Source: Cyanoderma ruficeps (Eukaryota > Chordata > Aves > Passeriformes > Timaliidae). From it: 64,000 nucleotides of DNA. The stretch covers positions 11,438,228 through 11,502,227 of the forward strand of contig VZDJ01007747.1 of the NCBI GenBank assembly GCA_008694505.1. The letters are read 5' to 3'. The notes under the pieces were generated by a model. The model was not told the DNA's origin. It saw nothing but the letters and a program-made list of their open reading frames with translations, and searched no databases. The position numbers were made by a program, and so were the translations under genes. This document shows positions 51,301-63,229 of this stretch, one piece after another; the stretch's first letter is position 1; the number at the start of each line of letters is the position of its first letter.

Positions 51301-51478
51301 GGCCCATTAACAGAAGATATTCCCCTGGAGGGAGGATGGGTCTTGGAAAAGATAAAGAACACTGCCCCACCTGGTTTTAACAGCTGGCCTACCAACAGAA
51401 GATATCCCCCCCGTAGTTATGAGGGATGGGTTACAGAAGAGATAAAGAAAACACCTCCCCAGCCTGTTTCAACAGATG
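51301..51478. repeat. Diverged 85-bp tandem duplication
   Basis: Two successive copies start GGCCCATTAACAGAAGATAT (51301) and GGCCTACCAACAGAAGATAT (51386). Both continue with C-rich, GGATGGGT, AAGATAAAGAA (or GAGATAAAGAA), CCCC and CTGGTTTTAACAG (or CTGTTTCAACAG) blocks in the same order. They differ by substitutions and small indels, so the duplication is old. The indels break any shared reading frame, which makes a coding repeat unlikely. Confidence 0.85.
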
Positions 51479-54400
51479 ACAATAGAATACATAATTTTGG
51501 TTACATCTTGCATTGCAACCCAAGACACCCTCACACAAGCTCAGTACTGAAAGGTCAAGATAGGCATGAAGTTTACAATCTCCTTTTCATCAGAATTTTC
51601 ATTTAGACTGACTAGTTAGCCTAAATAATTCTACTCCTTCATATTAAATACAAGGACCCTGATGCCTCCTCTACTACTTCACTCAAACTCTGCACTCTAC
51701 ACATAAAGCTGTGAAGACAGCAAATCAGCCAAGGTACCACAACTGTGCAAGCCAGGTCTCTATAAAAAAAATATCTGGGCAGTAAAAATAGTTTTAAAAA
51801 AGAAAAATGTGTTGCAAATGTAGATTCCTAGCGGTCAGTGACACAGGCCTGTGACTTCCCTGGGCACCACACCTGCTCCCAGTCCCATCCTTCAGACGAG
51901 ATGATGCTGTAAGGGTTGGGATATCCACTATATTCAGGGTAGTAATGTTGAATTTTTCTGGGCTAGACCAAATGCGATGTCCCCAGACACCCTGAAGTGT
52001 TAGGGCACGTAATTAAGTGCTAATTTAAATGGCACTAGTCTATGTAACTAAAAGCCCATGATTTTTCTTTTTCTAGTCATGATTTTCCAAACTGGAATTC
52101 CTCTTGGAACTGACTTTGAAATAGTAACGAGCCTCCCATTGGGTTTAATGCAAACAGAATCAGCCCTCACTGGAGTTTTTAACAGAGAAGAGAAAAACAT
52201 TTTTCCTGTTAGAAGATTTTCCTATTAGTACAAACACATAAAAGACTTCTCAAAGTTGTAGTGTTAAATATTTAATGTCTTGCCAAACCTCATCAATTCT
52301 CATTGTTTAGCAAAAAATGGCACTGACATTCTGAGTTGCTAGCTATGGCATTTTCTGCATATTAAGATCAATAATATGCTTTACAAGGAATAAAGGGTTG
52401 TCTAATGAAAAAAGTCTTTTAAAAGTCAGGACAATTCCAACTGCTATGAATGATTATAAATGATGTGGTTATTTATATGGGGGCGGGGTAGGGAGTGATT
52501 AAGGCCTTGCGCACATGAACCATACTTCTCCCACTTCCTTTCCTCACCAGAAATTGTATTTCCTAAAACCTCCCCTTATTATCAGCTATGTGAATTCTAG
52601 TTTTGATTGCCAATGCAAGGCACTAAGTTTTCTGTTTTAGCATCAGCCCTGAGTTCTTAAAATATTTATTGGAATAAATGTCTTTGACAGGTTCTAGTGA
52701 CAGAAGGTAGGATTTTGTTCAGAAGGAAGATTTGGTTTCAATTTGATTGGTTTAAAGGTCTTAAAAGTTGTGCTTTTTGGACTTAGGCTGTACTCCCTAT
52801 TCAAGCAGCCTCTGCAGATATTGGGGGCATGAGTTTGAGGCTTTGAGTTCCTTCATTCTAAGCAATGCAGATGCACATTCAAAACCCCCCCTCACCCAGT
52901 TTGTCCTGGCTCCACAAAGACTGTACATGAGGCCAGACTAAACTACAAGGACTTTTTTTTAAATTCATAAATTAAGTGCAACATGAGCTCTGAAGAAAGA
53001 ACCTAGGGAGGATGAGGAGCCACGGTGAGGACATGGCAACATCCGTGGGTGGCAGAGGAGATGGCTGCACAGAGCGTGCAGGGCTTGTCCTCCAGGACAG
53101 GTGTCTGATATGTGTGTACTCCCTGGGCACTCCAGCTGCAGTTTGCTCATGCCAACAATGCCTCCATGAGTGGCACCCTGCTCTCGTGCTTTTGAGGACA
53201 TGCAGTTACAGCCACATGGACACAGCTATGCACTGTCCTTACCCAGAACCGAAAAGTCCATCACCACTTTATGAAACCCAAAGAAAGCAGTCCAGTTTGA
53301 GCCTTTTCCAAAGCACTGACTGCTCCAGACCGACGTATCAGAGGCTTAAAAGCCCTCCCTTCTTTTTTCCCTTGGGAACAAAATCTTCCATCACTTTCCG
53401 GCAAACATCTCAGCATTGCCTAGGTCTGCCAGGAATGTCTGCCCATATCAATGGCTTTTAGTCTTTTCTTGCATTGGGGGGTGGAAAATAAATCTTTTTA
53501 ATCAGAAATGGAAAAATACTTTTTTTATATATAGATGTGAGACTCTGGGGACTTTATTCAGTTCCTTAGGAGGGTTAAACTCCTAGTTCTCACTCTCTGT
53601 AACAGTATACTGACGTCTGGGTAAAAGTTTTTCTGGTGTTGCCACAGCAGAAGGGAAGAGGGACTGAATCATCAATCATGATGTGGAGATTGGTGCAGTG
53701 TCAAGAGAAAGATGACTATTTCTTATCCCTGTCCTTTACATGCCTGCTATTCTGTAAGTTACACACCGTGGTTATGGGAAATGTGGCTGTGAATTCCCTA
53801 GAGCAGAGATGAGGACGATGGACATTGCTACCTTCTTCAATACCTGCATGCCAGCTCTGCAAAATGGGGCTGCTGGTGCCACCGTGTTTTGCGCAGATCC
53901 CTGTTTGTGTGAGCATGGATTACATGCGCGCTGCCAGAACAGGCTCCTTTGGGGAGGAGATGTGCTTTGTCTGTGGATCCTGATGGGATTAGGTGCAAGA
54001 TACGCACTTAGCCCTGTCAAGACCAAAAGGCTTCAGTGCATGTGTGGAGCAGAACTTCATGGATCTTAGTGGCTTCCCTGATGCTGGGGGAGTTACTTGG
54101 TAAAGACATGATGATATGAGAAAGATAGTCTAAATTTAAACACCAGATTTCCACCCAATCCCCGGTGTTGTTCTGTTTGTGAGCTGGGCTTGTGTCCCAG
54201 TGATGTAATAGGAGCTTCCTAGGTGTAGACGGTATGAAGGATTGCACTGACTCTTTCTAAATGCTGTGTCTTGGAATCTCTGCAAAAACTTAAAGTTTTA
54301 CTCTAGATTTGTTATGGCAATGAGAAATGAGTACACATATACATATACATATGTAGCATTTGTTGTAGTGTACTGCAGTATGTTAATTCATGCTCACAGA

Positions 54401-55149
54401 CTGCTTTTATTTTTTTTTGTAATGTCTCAATATAACAGGGTGTGAATGAATGAAATTTTTTTTTAAAATATATAGAATCTAATAGTCATTAAAGTGTGTT
54501 GCAAATTCCCAGTTTCCTCCTAAATCAGAATTTTATTTAAATTGTCACCAAAAATGTTCGTAAGATTTTTTGAATCTTCATGCAGAACCAAATTGTTATA
54601 ATTCCATTTACTCTCTTCTATCTGCTCTCCAACAGTCCAGAGCCATGAAAAGCTTCTCCATTTTCCATTACAACTGATGTCAGATGTCTCCACACTTATG
54701 ACTCCAGACCTTGGCAGATCACAGGACAGGTCACATGCAGTCATTAAGCAAGGGTAAAGGAGTATCCATCAGTTTATCGGACTTGAGGGAGAGATATTTG
54801 CTGTGTTTGGCTGAACTGGATGTTGGCTGGAGGGATGTAGATGCAAAGAAGGGGAGATATTGATGACAAGGGATGAGTTTGGAAGTGGACTTTGGGTTGA
54901 GACCTAATTTATATAGGAAAGTAGTAGGAGATGAGTTAAATCTGGAGAGGCCCAAAAAGATAATTAAAACCACCCCTGAATCACAATGGCTACTAATTTG
55001 CTGCAAGTCACTGTATCCCCATGGAGGGAAAAAAGTAAACTGGCAGCTCCCCGGGCCCACTTTCAGCAGCTGTATGCATGCTGTATGTATTCACAGCTTA
55101 CCTCTATAGTTTCCTGCTGCCTTTCTATGGTCCCGTGAAGGTGCTGGGG
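51479..55149. other. Gene-free stretch before the CpG domain
   Basis: Single-copy DNA without a recognisable exon. TATA-like alternating tracts occur near 53524 and 54335. The open frames at 53012-53461 plus and 54731-55060 minus have no domains. Confidence 0.5.
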
Positions 55150-55334
55150 AGCCAGGTCTGAAAGGGCAGAAAAACGCCAGGAAACGCGTTTTGACAGAAA
55201 AATCTTGTGAGGCCCCCATGTGTGCTCCACATTGTCTATGGCAGGCCCTTTGATGTCGGGTTGGGCTCCTGGGAAGGCACGAGACCGAAACCTTATCTCG
55301 GGACGGGCGGTGCCAGCCCCGCACACCCATCGCA

Positions 55335-55361
55335 ATGACAGATGACATTATACAACCCCAG
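55335..55361 (+). other. ATG-to-splice-donor segment, candidate first coding exon
   Basis: An ATG at 55335 opens nine codons (M-T-D-D-I-I-Q-P-Q) that end exactly at a strong donor, CCCCAG followed by GTGAGG. It sits in the first CpG-rich segment of the domain. The Kozak context is weak. No downstream exon in phase is identified and the peptide is not recognised, so chance is a real possibility. Confidence 0.2.
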
Positions 55362-55730
55362 GTGAGGATCCAACCCGCTCCCAGCACACAAGGCAGCCTT
55401 TCACGGTTTTTCTTACCCTTTTTCTCATTCCTTTTTTTCTCTTTTATTTTTACAGTAGACGCACGCCAGAGCGTGCTCTGGGCATTGCCCCGGGGATGTG
55501 CCGGGCGGGAAGCCGACCTGGCTGATGCCTGGCCTCGTACCTGCTCGTACCTGGCTAAAGAGCCATCCCCACCTTCCTGCGGGAAGGAAGCGCTGTTCAC
55601 CAGCTCTGAGCTTCCAGTTCCCTGGCTGCAGGGGCTCGGCAGCTCCCTCTGCCTTGCTCTGTGTCCACTCTCGGCTCTCCATGCAAGACACCGACGGGAA
55701 AATATTGATAATCAAAACAATGGGGCTTCC

Positions 55731-55800
55731 TGTCCTGTCCTGTCCTGTCCTGTCCTCTCCTCTCCTCTCCTCTCCTCTCCTCTCCTCTCCTCTCCTCTCC
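55731..55800. repeat. Compound (TGTCC)5(TCTCC)9 microsatellite
   Basis: Five exact TGTCC units (55731-55755) are followed by nine exact TCTCC units (55756-55800). Pure pentanucleotide arrays of this length are usually polymorphic. The C/T-rich half is a triplex-capable mirror tract. Confidence 0.95.
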
Positions 55801-56559
55801 TTTAACTAAGTGAATGCATCAGGTCTGAAATCATTGTTCTGATATGTCACACGGTGACTTCATAGAAGATTAATTAAAGGAGGGGTGAACGTATGCATTC
55901 ATCCGTGATTTTTGTACACCACAACGTACAGCTATAGGAGAAAGGAAAAGAAAATCGACAAATGCGTGTTCTTTTGTAAGGAGGTTTTTGAAAGCTCTGA
56001 ACTGTGCTGTGCGAATTTTGGAAACTAATTTAAGGCACTTGAGTAAGTTTTGCAAAAAAAGCACAGAGGAAAACCAGCCTCACCTCTATGCAGTGCACTG
56101 AAGAGACATCTCATCCTGTTTGCATACTGTTAGCTGGGAGTTTGGGAGTTCTCTCTTTCGAACATTTTTTCTTTGATTTTTCTTGGGGTCTGAGGGTGGG
56201 TTTGGTATCTGCTCGTAACTCCAGGCACCTCTTGCATCCTCTGATAAATGAGAGAGATTTCTGCCGGGAAGCGTCGGAGGTGACACGGTGCTGTCTCTCA
56301 AACCAGGCGCTCGTGTCTCACTGCCCCACCTCGCCCTAGCACGGGGCAGTGTCAGGGAAATCCTGTCCCTTCCCCACGGGATCAGGGACGGGGGGCGGTG
56401 CCACAGCTCAGCCCTGGGAGGGGGAGCCTGGCAGATCCCTCCGTGAGCTCCATATCCAAAGGACACTCTTATCACACCCCATCACACCCACCACATCTCA
56501 TGTCCCATCCTGCTGTATCAGCAAACCAGAGCATTTCAGTAAAGTTCTTACCTGCATTT

Positions 56560-56800
56560 ATGCATACATGTTGATATGTGGTTACATCTATATCGTATAT
56601 TTGTGTATGATTTTATATTTTTAATATGTAAAATGTATATTAAATAGTCCTCACTTTGAGTTGCATGTAGATCCGCAAGCGAGTGAAACAAAGGGAAATT
56701 GCGGGACCAGCTCACTATTCTTTAAAAAGGTAACTAAAACAATCTAATATATATTCGACTGTAGTAATTTACCAGGAATTAATCGTACATATGCGTGTAC
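56560..56800. other. AT-rich spacer inside the CpG domain
   Basis: Alternating TA-rich sequence (TATATCGTATATTTGTG, TTTTTAATATGTAAAATGT) separates two CpG-rich segments. No gene seen. Confidence 0.5.
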
Positions 56801-58914
56801 ACGCGGGGAGGAGCCGCGCCGCCCAGGGAAACACCTGGGGCAGAGGGTGGGAAGAGGGATGTGTTTGATCCCACCGCTGCTGCTCCGGTGGGTGCGATAT
56901 TCGGCTTTAAACACGAGCTCGGTTCCTTCCCATCCTGCCTGCCCCTCTGCAATGCGGGCGGCAGCACACTGCCCTCCCCGCTCCAGGGAAGGGGAGCAGG
57001 AAAGCGAACGTGCCCTGCGGGGGCGGCCCGGCTGTGGGGGCACCGGGCGCATAGCGGAGCCTGCATCCTCCCGGTGCCAGCGGCCACCTGCTCCGCGTAA
57101 GGCGGGGAGTTGGCAGCCGCGGGCATTCGGCGGTGACAGCTCCCCGCGGGTCACGGCTGCTGGGAATGCCCGCCCTGGCCACCTGGCTGCGGCGTCCGCC
57201 GCTGTCGTGCTGCGGTCCCAGCGCTTTCAACCTCGTCTGCAAAGAGCATCCTTCCCCTGGAGGTCCTCCCAGCTCTCGGCTTGGGACTCCAAGCGCTGTT
57301 TGAATACATGGTACCATCGAGATGAGACGCACTGGTCTGGGGTGGATGCGGTTTACACCTATCCCAGGGCTCCGGCCAGCAGCAGGCCGGGAGGAGAGAC
57401 CCTTGGGAGTTACTCCTGCGCGGTGAGGGCGCCCGCATGGCTTGTGCAGCGCACCCCCGCGCAGGTCCCTCCGTTTTGACAGGACTTAGAGGCCTGCTGA
57501 GGCCTGAGGAATGTGAGGGAGGAGGTGGCCCTATCCTATATGGACATCCACCCTGCTGAGATGGCCGAGAGCGTGGGGTGTTTGGATCTGGCTGGGTGGA
57601 CACGGTGAGGCACCGGGAGCTGGAGACCAGCGATGAGGAAAAGCAAGGAGAGGCGGGAGAGCTGCCACTTTGCAAGCACAGCCCTAGAGATGTAAAGCGG
57701 GTGAAGCCCTGCCGGTCCCAGGAACGGCGGGGAGAGGCTGCAGCAGCCCAGGACCTGTCAGGGGGGTTGTGCGTGTCCTGGGCAAGGACAGGGCAGCCGG
57801 GAAACCGCGTCCCCCGCCTGGGAATGAGCCTGTGTCTCGGGAACTGTCCTGGCACCGCACCCGCGGTTTCCCCCCCGCCCCCCCACGCCCGTGCGGAACA
57901 CTCTGCAGCCAGCCCTCAGGGCATTTTCCGAGGGTGAGGGGGAAAAGCCTAATCAGGGTTGTGGAGTGTCCCGCCAAGTGCACGTTACCGATGGATTTCC
58001 CTTTCCCGCCACCAGATTTTAACGGGTTTTGAAGGGAGAGCAAACGCGAAGCTGAGGGATGCTGCTAAGCTTACAAGGCTGTGCGCGCCGGGGGCTGAGG
58101 ACGATGTAGCTAAAGGTACATCCTGCACACATGGTGCCCACAGACCTAGCGCCCCAACCTTCCCCAGGATTACTGCAAATTAAAGGCTGGTTATGAGATG
58201 AGGGGTGCAAGAAGAGGCACCTCCCTGTGCCTGGAGGGCTGGAGAGGAGCACGTCAACTCTGGACTCCAGAGATGCTCTCACTTTACGCCGAGGCCAAGT
58301 CCTTTGTTTTGTGAAGACAAACACGCCGGACAAATCCCTTCACTCTCTAAATGACAGCCTACATATCCCACTGCTTGGGAGGCTGGGCAGAGCTGCCCTG
58401 GCCGCCGAATATTGCAGAGTTAGGTTTTCTGGGTGAATTTTGTGCTTCCCGGAGACAAGGGCTCTTGCTGCGAGCTGGGGAGACCCCAGCCGAGCGGTTT
58501 TCCTGGGGATGGTGTTTGCAGGTTTGGAAAGTAGTGGCAAGAAATCTCACCCGGGATTTTCCAGCGATTACTTCGGTGGGGAAATAGGACTGGAAATGGC
58601 CCCCCGATGGGCTCTTTCTGCAGCGCGTTCGGTTATCGCACCGTGCCTGTGATCTCAGGGGAAAAGAGGCCCTCTCCCTGCCCTTGGCCTTGCGGGGTGA
58701 GTGAGGGGCTGGGGCGAGGTCGGCTACCGCCAGAGCCGAGCGGAGCGGACCGACTGCTGCCCTCCGCCCTCCTCGGGGGCACCGCCCGCCGGCTGGGGCG
58801 GGCCGGGGCGGTACCGGCGGCTGCTGAAAGGCGCCAGACTAAACCAAACCAGAAAAATAACCCATATTAAAATTAAAAAAAATAAAACCAGTCAGCCACA
58901 GGTAAGCACCATTC

Positions 58915-59109
58915 TGCTTTTGATTCACAGAAACACATACACCCTCCTCAACTCCGTGTGCCTTCTCTGCTTCCGGAGGTGCTGGTTGCAGAACCCAGGC
59001 TGCATAGCTGACTCCCAGCCAGCTCTCCAAGCCGAGAGGCTGGCATCTGAAATATTACCCAGGGAGTTGGAGCGGCTCCGGCAGTATCGCCCCGCTCTTC
59101 CCCAAAAGG
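58915..59109 (+). other. Acceptor-to-donor segment, weak noncoding exon candidate
   Basis: TTCTGCTTTTGATTCACAG (acceptor-like, to about 58930) and CCCAAAAGGTATCC (donor-like, near 59108) bracket about 180 bases in a CpG-rich context. The frame is open, but the peptide has no recognisable domain. It could be an exon of a noncoding transcript or chance. Confidence 0.15.
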
Positions 59110-60164
59110 TATCCGGGGAATCCTTCCCCTCCCTTGGCCGCCGAAGCCCTTTCAAAGAAAATCAGCCCGATGTACGAAGCATCCGAGGAATTTCTAGCGG
59201 GGGAAACGAGCCCTTTCGGCGGGCTGGCGGCGCTCCCCGCACTGCGGCCCGTCCTGCCCGGGGGCTGGGGGCCGCCAGGAGCAGCCCCTGGCGAGGCGTA
59301 CCCTTAGGCGTGGAAGTGTTTAGCGGTTTCGGCGGTATTAACTCCTAACAGGGTGTGAAAAGTATTGGGGATTGAAAAAGCTGTGGGAAAGTGAATTCTT
59401 TCCAAGTCAGGCGGGCTGGAACTTTCCTCTAGTCTACTGGCGGACACCTTGCGCTGCTCCTGCCGCAGGGCCCCCCGAGGAGCAGCCCCTTCCCGGCGGC
59501 TGGGAGCCAGACAGCCCGGCAGGTGCGATGCCCCTCGCAGCTTGACCGTGAGCTTTTACAGGCGGAAAACACGGCATCGCGTTTTGCCACCAGCCGGCTG
59601 ACCCCTGTCTCTCTGCCAGCGCCATGTGGCCGGGCGAGGGACAAGCCGCTCTTCAGAAGGGGCCCTGGCCTCGCCAGGCAAGGTCTTCCCGTCTCCTTGT
59701 GCTCCGGGAGCGGAGGCTGGCCCCTGCTCTGCCTCCAGCCGCCGCGGCCCCACACCCCTCGGTTCTTTCATCCCAGCCCGGCCGCCGCAAGCGGCTCAGC
59801 GGCGTAGGCACCGCCGGGCTCGCAGGGGCACACGGACAAAAGGACTGCTCTCCCAACAACTTCTTGTCGGTTTTTTCTCACTTTCTAAATTTTTCGTCAG
59901 TACATCTGGGGTTTTTTTTAAGTGTGAACGGTCCGGAAAATGACCACAGTACAAATATTTCAGACTTGATTAAATTGAATCAGCCGTTAACACTTGTTCT
60001 AATAACCAAAGCGAATATTCACGCCGCTGGCCCGGCCTCCCCTAAGGAGCATTACGATATGCAACCTGTGTCCACATTCAAACTCTGCCTTCTCGCGGGG
60101 GGGAGGTCGGGGGAAACATCGAAGTTTGAAAAAAATTCTTAAACCTCGGGACCAAAAAGATAAT

Positions 60165-60222
60165 AGTAATGATGATGATTATGATGTTGATGATGATAAT
60201 AATAATAACAATAATAATAATG
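60165..60222. repeat. (GAT)n(AAT)n trinucleotide microsatellite
   Basis: GATGATGAT units grade into AATAATAAT units with a few interruptions. This is an AT-rich island between two CpG-rich segments. Confidence 0.88.
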
Positions 60223-60849
60223 GTTGATTTCTCCTCGCCATAGAAGACCGTGGATGGCCAAGAGTTAAATTCTGATAACCTGCGCTCGCCCTGACCACGC
60301 TCTCCCGGGGAGACAAGGCAGCCGCAGACTCCGGTGCTGCCGGCCTGCCTCTGTCGCCGCCCGGCCTCCCCGCTCGCCCAGTGTCACTCCTCGGGTCGGG
60401 GGACGGCAGGTCCCGGTGGTGGTACCCGAGTGCAGGGCGGTGAAACAGCCTCCAGGAAGGAACCTTCGAGGGCTCCCCGGGAGGGAGCGGTGCGGGGAGA
60501 GCCGCTGGAGGGGGAACCGAGCGTCGCATCGCTTACCTGGCTTAGGCAAGAGACACAGAAAGAAATACCCTTCTCTGGGAAAAAATAAGTTCAAATCCTC
60601 CTCGAGCACTCCCGGAGCCACATGCCGTGTGATGCCCTTGGCCGGGGGACAGGGAAAGGCACAGGGAGCAGCTGCTCCGCCGAGCAGGGCAGGAGCAGCA
60701 GCAACGTCTGGCTCGCTCAGCGGTTCCGAGAAACCCCGAGATAAAATGACAGGCTCCTTCTGCGGAGAAATCAATTTCTAAGCATCAGAGAGAGGTTTTA
60801 AACAAATAAACGGGGAAAAAAAAAAAGAAAAAAAAAGCCCCCCTCCGAC

Positions 60850-61090
60850 CTGTGATTGAGAGACAGTTAAAAATAATTGCCCCTGTTAAGAGACAGGAGA
60901 CCAGGTTACAGGGAAAACTACCTTCTTTCAAAGCCCGCTAATGGCCATACGATTCATTAGGTTACTTAATCCTAATAACCTTGCTAGCATCAGTCCCGGT
61001 GACCCAGCCCATTAAGCACCACCAGCGAAACCCTATAAAACAGGCAAGGGGAATGTCCAACATCTGAGCACATTTATTAGCATTATGTTC
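60850..61090. promoter_or_regulatory. AT-rich enhancer-like block with TATA motif inside the CpG domain
   Basis: This AT-rich interval holds TAATTG (60874-60879), two AGAGACAG copies (about 60859 and 60889), GCTAATGG, CATTAGGTTACTTAATCC and CTATAAAACAGG (TATA-like at 61033-61041). Homeodomain-type sites clustered between CpG islands are typical of regulatory DNA at developmental loci. No coding frame of note is present. The function is inferred from motifs only. Confidence 0.35.
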
Positions 61091-61254
61091 CTGAGATAAC
61101 GTGTCCCGGCTCCCCTGCATACTGCTGCGGGCAGATTGGGGAAAGAGGGAGCTCTGTTTTCGGAAGGGCTGAGCACAGGACTCTGTGGGGCAGACGGCTG
61201 GTCCCACCGTCACTGTCATTCACGGTCTCCCGTTCTCTCTGCTTTCCTAGCCCG

Positions 61255-61400
61255 GCCCCCGTCTCTCCAGCCAAACAATAGCTACATTTGTGGCGAGCAT
61301 TTTTTCCTTCTGATTAAACCCAGGCCAACCAATGGCAGCCAGAACGAAACAAAACGCAGAGAGTAACATTTCGATCATAAACGGGAGTTAACAACTNTGG
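61255..61400. promoter_or_regulatory. CCAAT-box and SOX-type motif block
   Basis: CCAAACAATAGC (SOX-like), TCTGATTAAACC and GGCCAACCAATGGCAGCC (two overlapping CCAAT-type boxes, one in each orientation around CCAATGG) lie within 100 bases, just before the CpG-rich segment at 61480. This could be a proximal promoter. A single unresolved base is at 61397. Confidence 0.35.
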
Positions 61401-62587
61401 GGGTGAGAGACCAAAAGTCTCCCTTACACCGAAACGTACCAGTGAGTCATTGCGGTATCACCCTCTGTAAAGGAGTCGGCTGAGGGGGAGAGAGGGAAAA
61501 GGGAAGTGAGGGAAGTAGCAAGGCCGGTTCCTCCCGTGCCTTCCAGAGCTGCAGACAAACCGGACGCCTCCCCGGCATCTCCCTGCCAGGGTGAGGTCTC
61601 TGTAATTTACGACACGCGAGTTGTTACGGTATTTGCCGCTGCTCGGAGCGGGGCTGCTCAGGGCGCAGGCACATGCGAGCGATTAGAAGAGCGAAGGGCT
61701 CTCGCTAGCCAGGGAGGGACCTCTCCCAGGGCGACTGTCACCCCCTTTCTCCGGCCCTCTCCGGGCAGGCAGATCCACTCCGCTCGCGGCTGGGGATGGC
61801 TCCCCGCGGCAGGAGTGAAACCCCTCCCAGGATCTGCAGAGGAACAAACCGTCTTCTGACTTTGGCTCCCTACAATCTCCCTACCAACACTTCTTTATTT
61901 TTCCTCTCCGTTTCTAAAGAAGAATGTGTCCAGAGGCAGCGGGACGGCGTTGTTCGCACGCTGGCCCCGCGTTAAGAGATGCCGGCCCCGGAGGGCTCCC
62001 GGTGGACACCGGCCCCAGGCTCCCGCCGCTGCCCACCCAGGCAGCAGCGAAGGGGCGGGTGGCAGGAGACGCCGGGATACCGCCTGGTTGAGTCCAAGGT
62101 GATCAGGCGACGTTCAGCCTCCACAAAGAGCTGACGTGATCCCTCGCTATTTTCGCAATAGTTTTAACACGCGGGCAGAGATGAAAGAAAGAAAGAAAAG
62201 CGGCGGGGAGGGAACCGCAGCACTCTGCCGAGCTTCCCATTCCCGGTGCTGCGGGCTCTGCCGAGGGTTTGCCGGTGATTACCCCTGAAGGCTCATCCTG
62301 CAAGCCCTGCTCCCCGCGAGAAGTGTTCGCCTTGTTGGCCGGGGTGCCGGGTCACCGACGGCTGAGCCGCAGTGGGGCTGGGGGCGAGGTGCGCCCTGCA
62401 TCCCGCCCCACACCTCCGCAACTGACAGCGATCAGTTAAACACTTTCCCCTTTTTGTTGTTGTTTGTTTTTCCTCAAGGGCTATTTTAATTCATAAAATG
62501 TTGCTCTGGCTTGGAACTTGTCATAACAGGAGCCTGCTTTATTTATTGGGTTACTTATTTCTTTTATCAGCCACAATATCCCGAACA

Positions 62588-62850
62588 CGGTCCGGTTAAA
62601 AGAAGGAGTTCCCAGAAACAAAGGGAAAAAATAGGGCAGGGGAGGGGGCCAATAAGAGAAAGAGAAGAAAAGAGAGGGAAGAGAGGCAGAAGGTGGGAGA
62701 GCGAGACAGAGAGAAAGCGAGAGTTAAAGAGAGAAATCCAGAAGAAAGCGAGAAGGAGGAGAGAAGCAAGAAATGAAAAGAAAAAAAGAAAGCCAGAGAA
62801 AGCAAGAAGACAAGCAAGAAAGAAAGAGAGAAAGAAAGAAACCCACACAT
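62588..62850. repeat. Long polypurine tract
   Basis: About 260 bases are overwhelmingly A/G on the plus strand (AGAGAAAGAGAAGAAAAGAG, GAGAGCGAGACAGAG, AAGAAAGAAAGAGAG) with few interruptions. The complementary strand is polypyrimidine. It is triplex- and R-loop-prone simple sequence. The K/R/E-rich 171-codon frame that covers it is a by-product of composition and not a gene. Confidence 0.88.
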
Positions 62851-63119
62851 GCCAGCTCTTCAAAATTAAAACAAGAAGCCCCGAAGTATTCATTTTGGTA
62901 TTAATATTATTTAACATTAAAAACTCTGGGAACTTCAAACAATCTTCTTGCAGGGAAAAGAAAGAGAAAAGAACTATTCTCTGGAAACCATTTGTTCACA
63001 GCTCGAGCTGTGCCGTTTTGGCTTAGAAACAAAACTCGAGACGCCCAACCCTGTACCTCCTCCCCCCAGCATACATCTTTTCAGCACGCATTTTAAAATA
63101 AATATCCTTACGAGTCTTT

Positions 63120-63229
63120 CCAAAATGCCTCCTTGTTATGAATTGATAGGATACAACATAGCCCAGCTGTGTGCCTGGGAGTTGGGATTTAGCCCTTTAA
63201 ATGCCAGGACAGCACCTGGGGGGAAAATA
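63120..63229. promoter_or_regulatory. Candidate regulatory block next to the last CpG-rich segment
   Basis: CATAGCCCAGCTGTGTGCC, TTTAGCCCTTTAAATGCC, ACAGCACCTG (E-box CACCTG) and GAAAATAATTAGGG (homeodomain core TAATTA) are packed in 110 bases directly upstream of a GC-rich island. The motif evidence is weak but the placement is suggestive. Confidence 0.25.

Noticed and set aside
51840..52010. Weak similarity to an ancient core-SINE (ATCCTTCAGACGAGATGATG)
   Set aside because: Only one short block resembles a remembered consensus, with no ordered second block, so I did not call it.
57151..57855. 234-codon open frame on the minus strand in the CpG domain
   Set aside because: The composition is P/S/R-rich without any domain, it overlaps other long frames on both strands, and stop codons are rare in this GC-rich DNA.
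58701..59348. 215-codon open frame on the plus strand
   Set aside because: It crosses an A-rich low-complexity stretch (58850-58890) and has no recognisable motif. Part of it may be a noncoding exon, but a protein is not supported.
62511..63026. 171-codon K/R/E-rich frame
   Set aside because: It is a direct product of the polypurine tract and not a real charged-domain protein.
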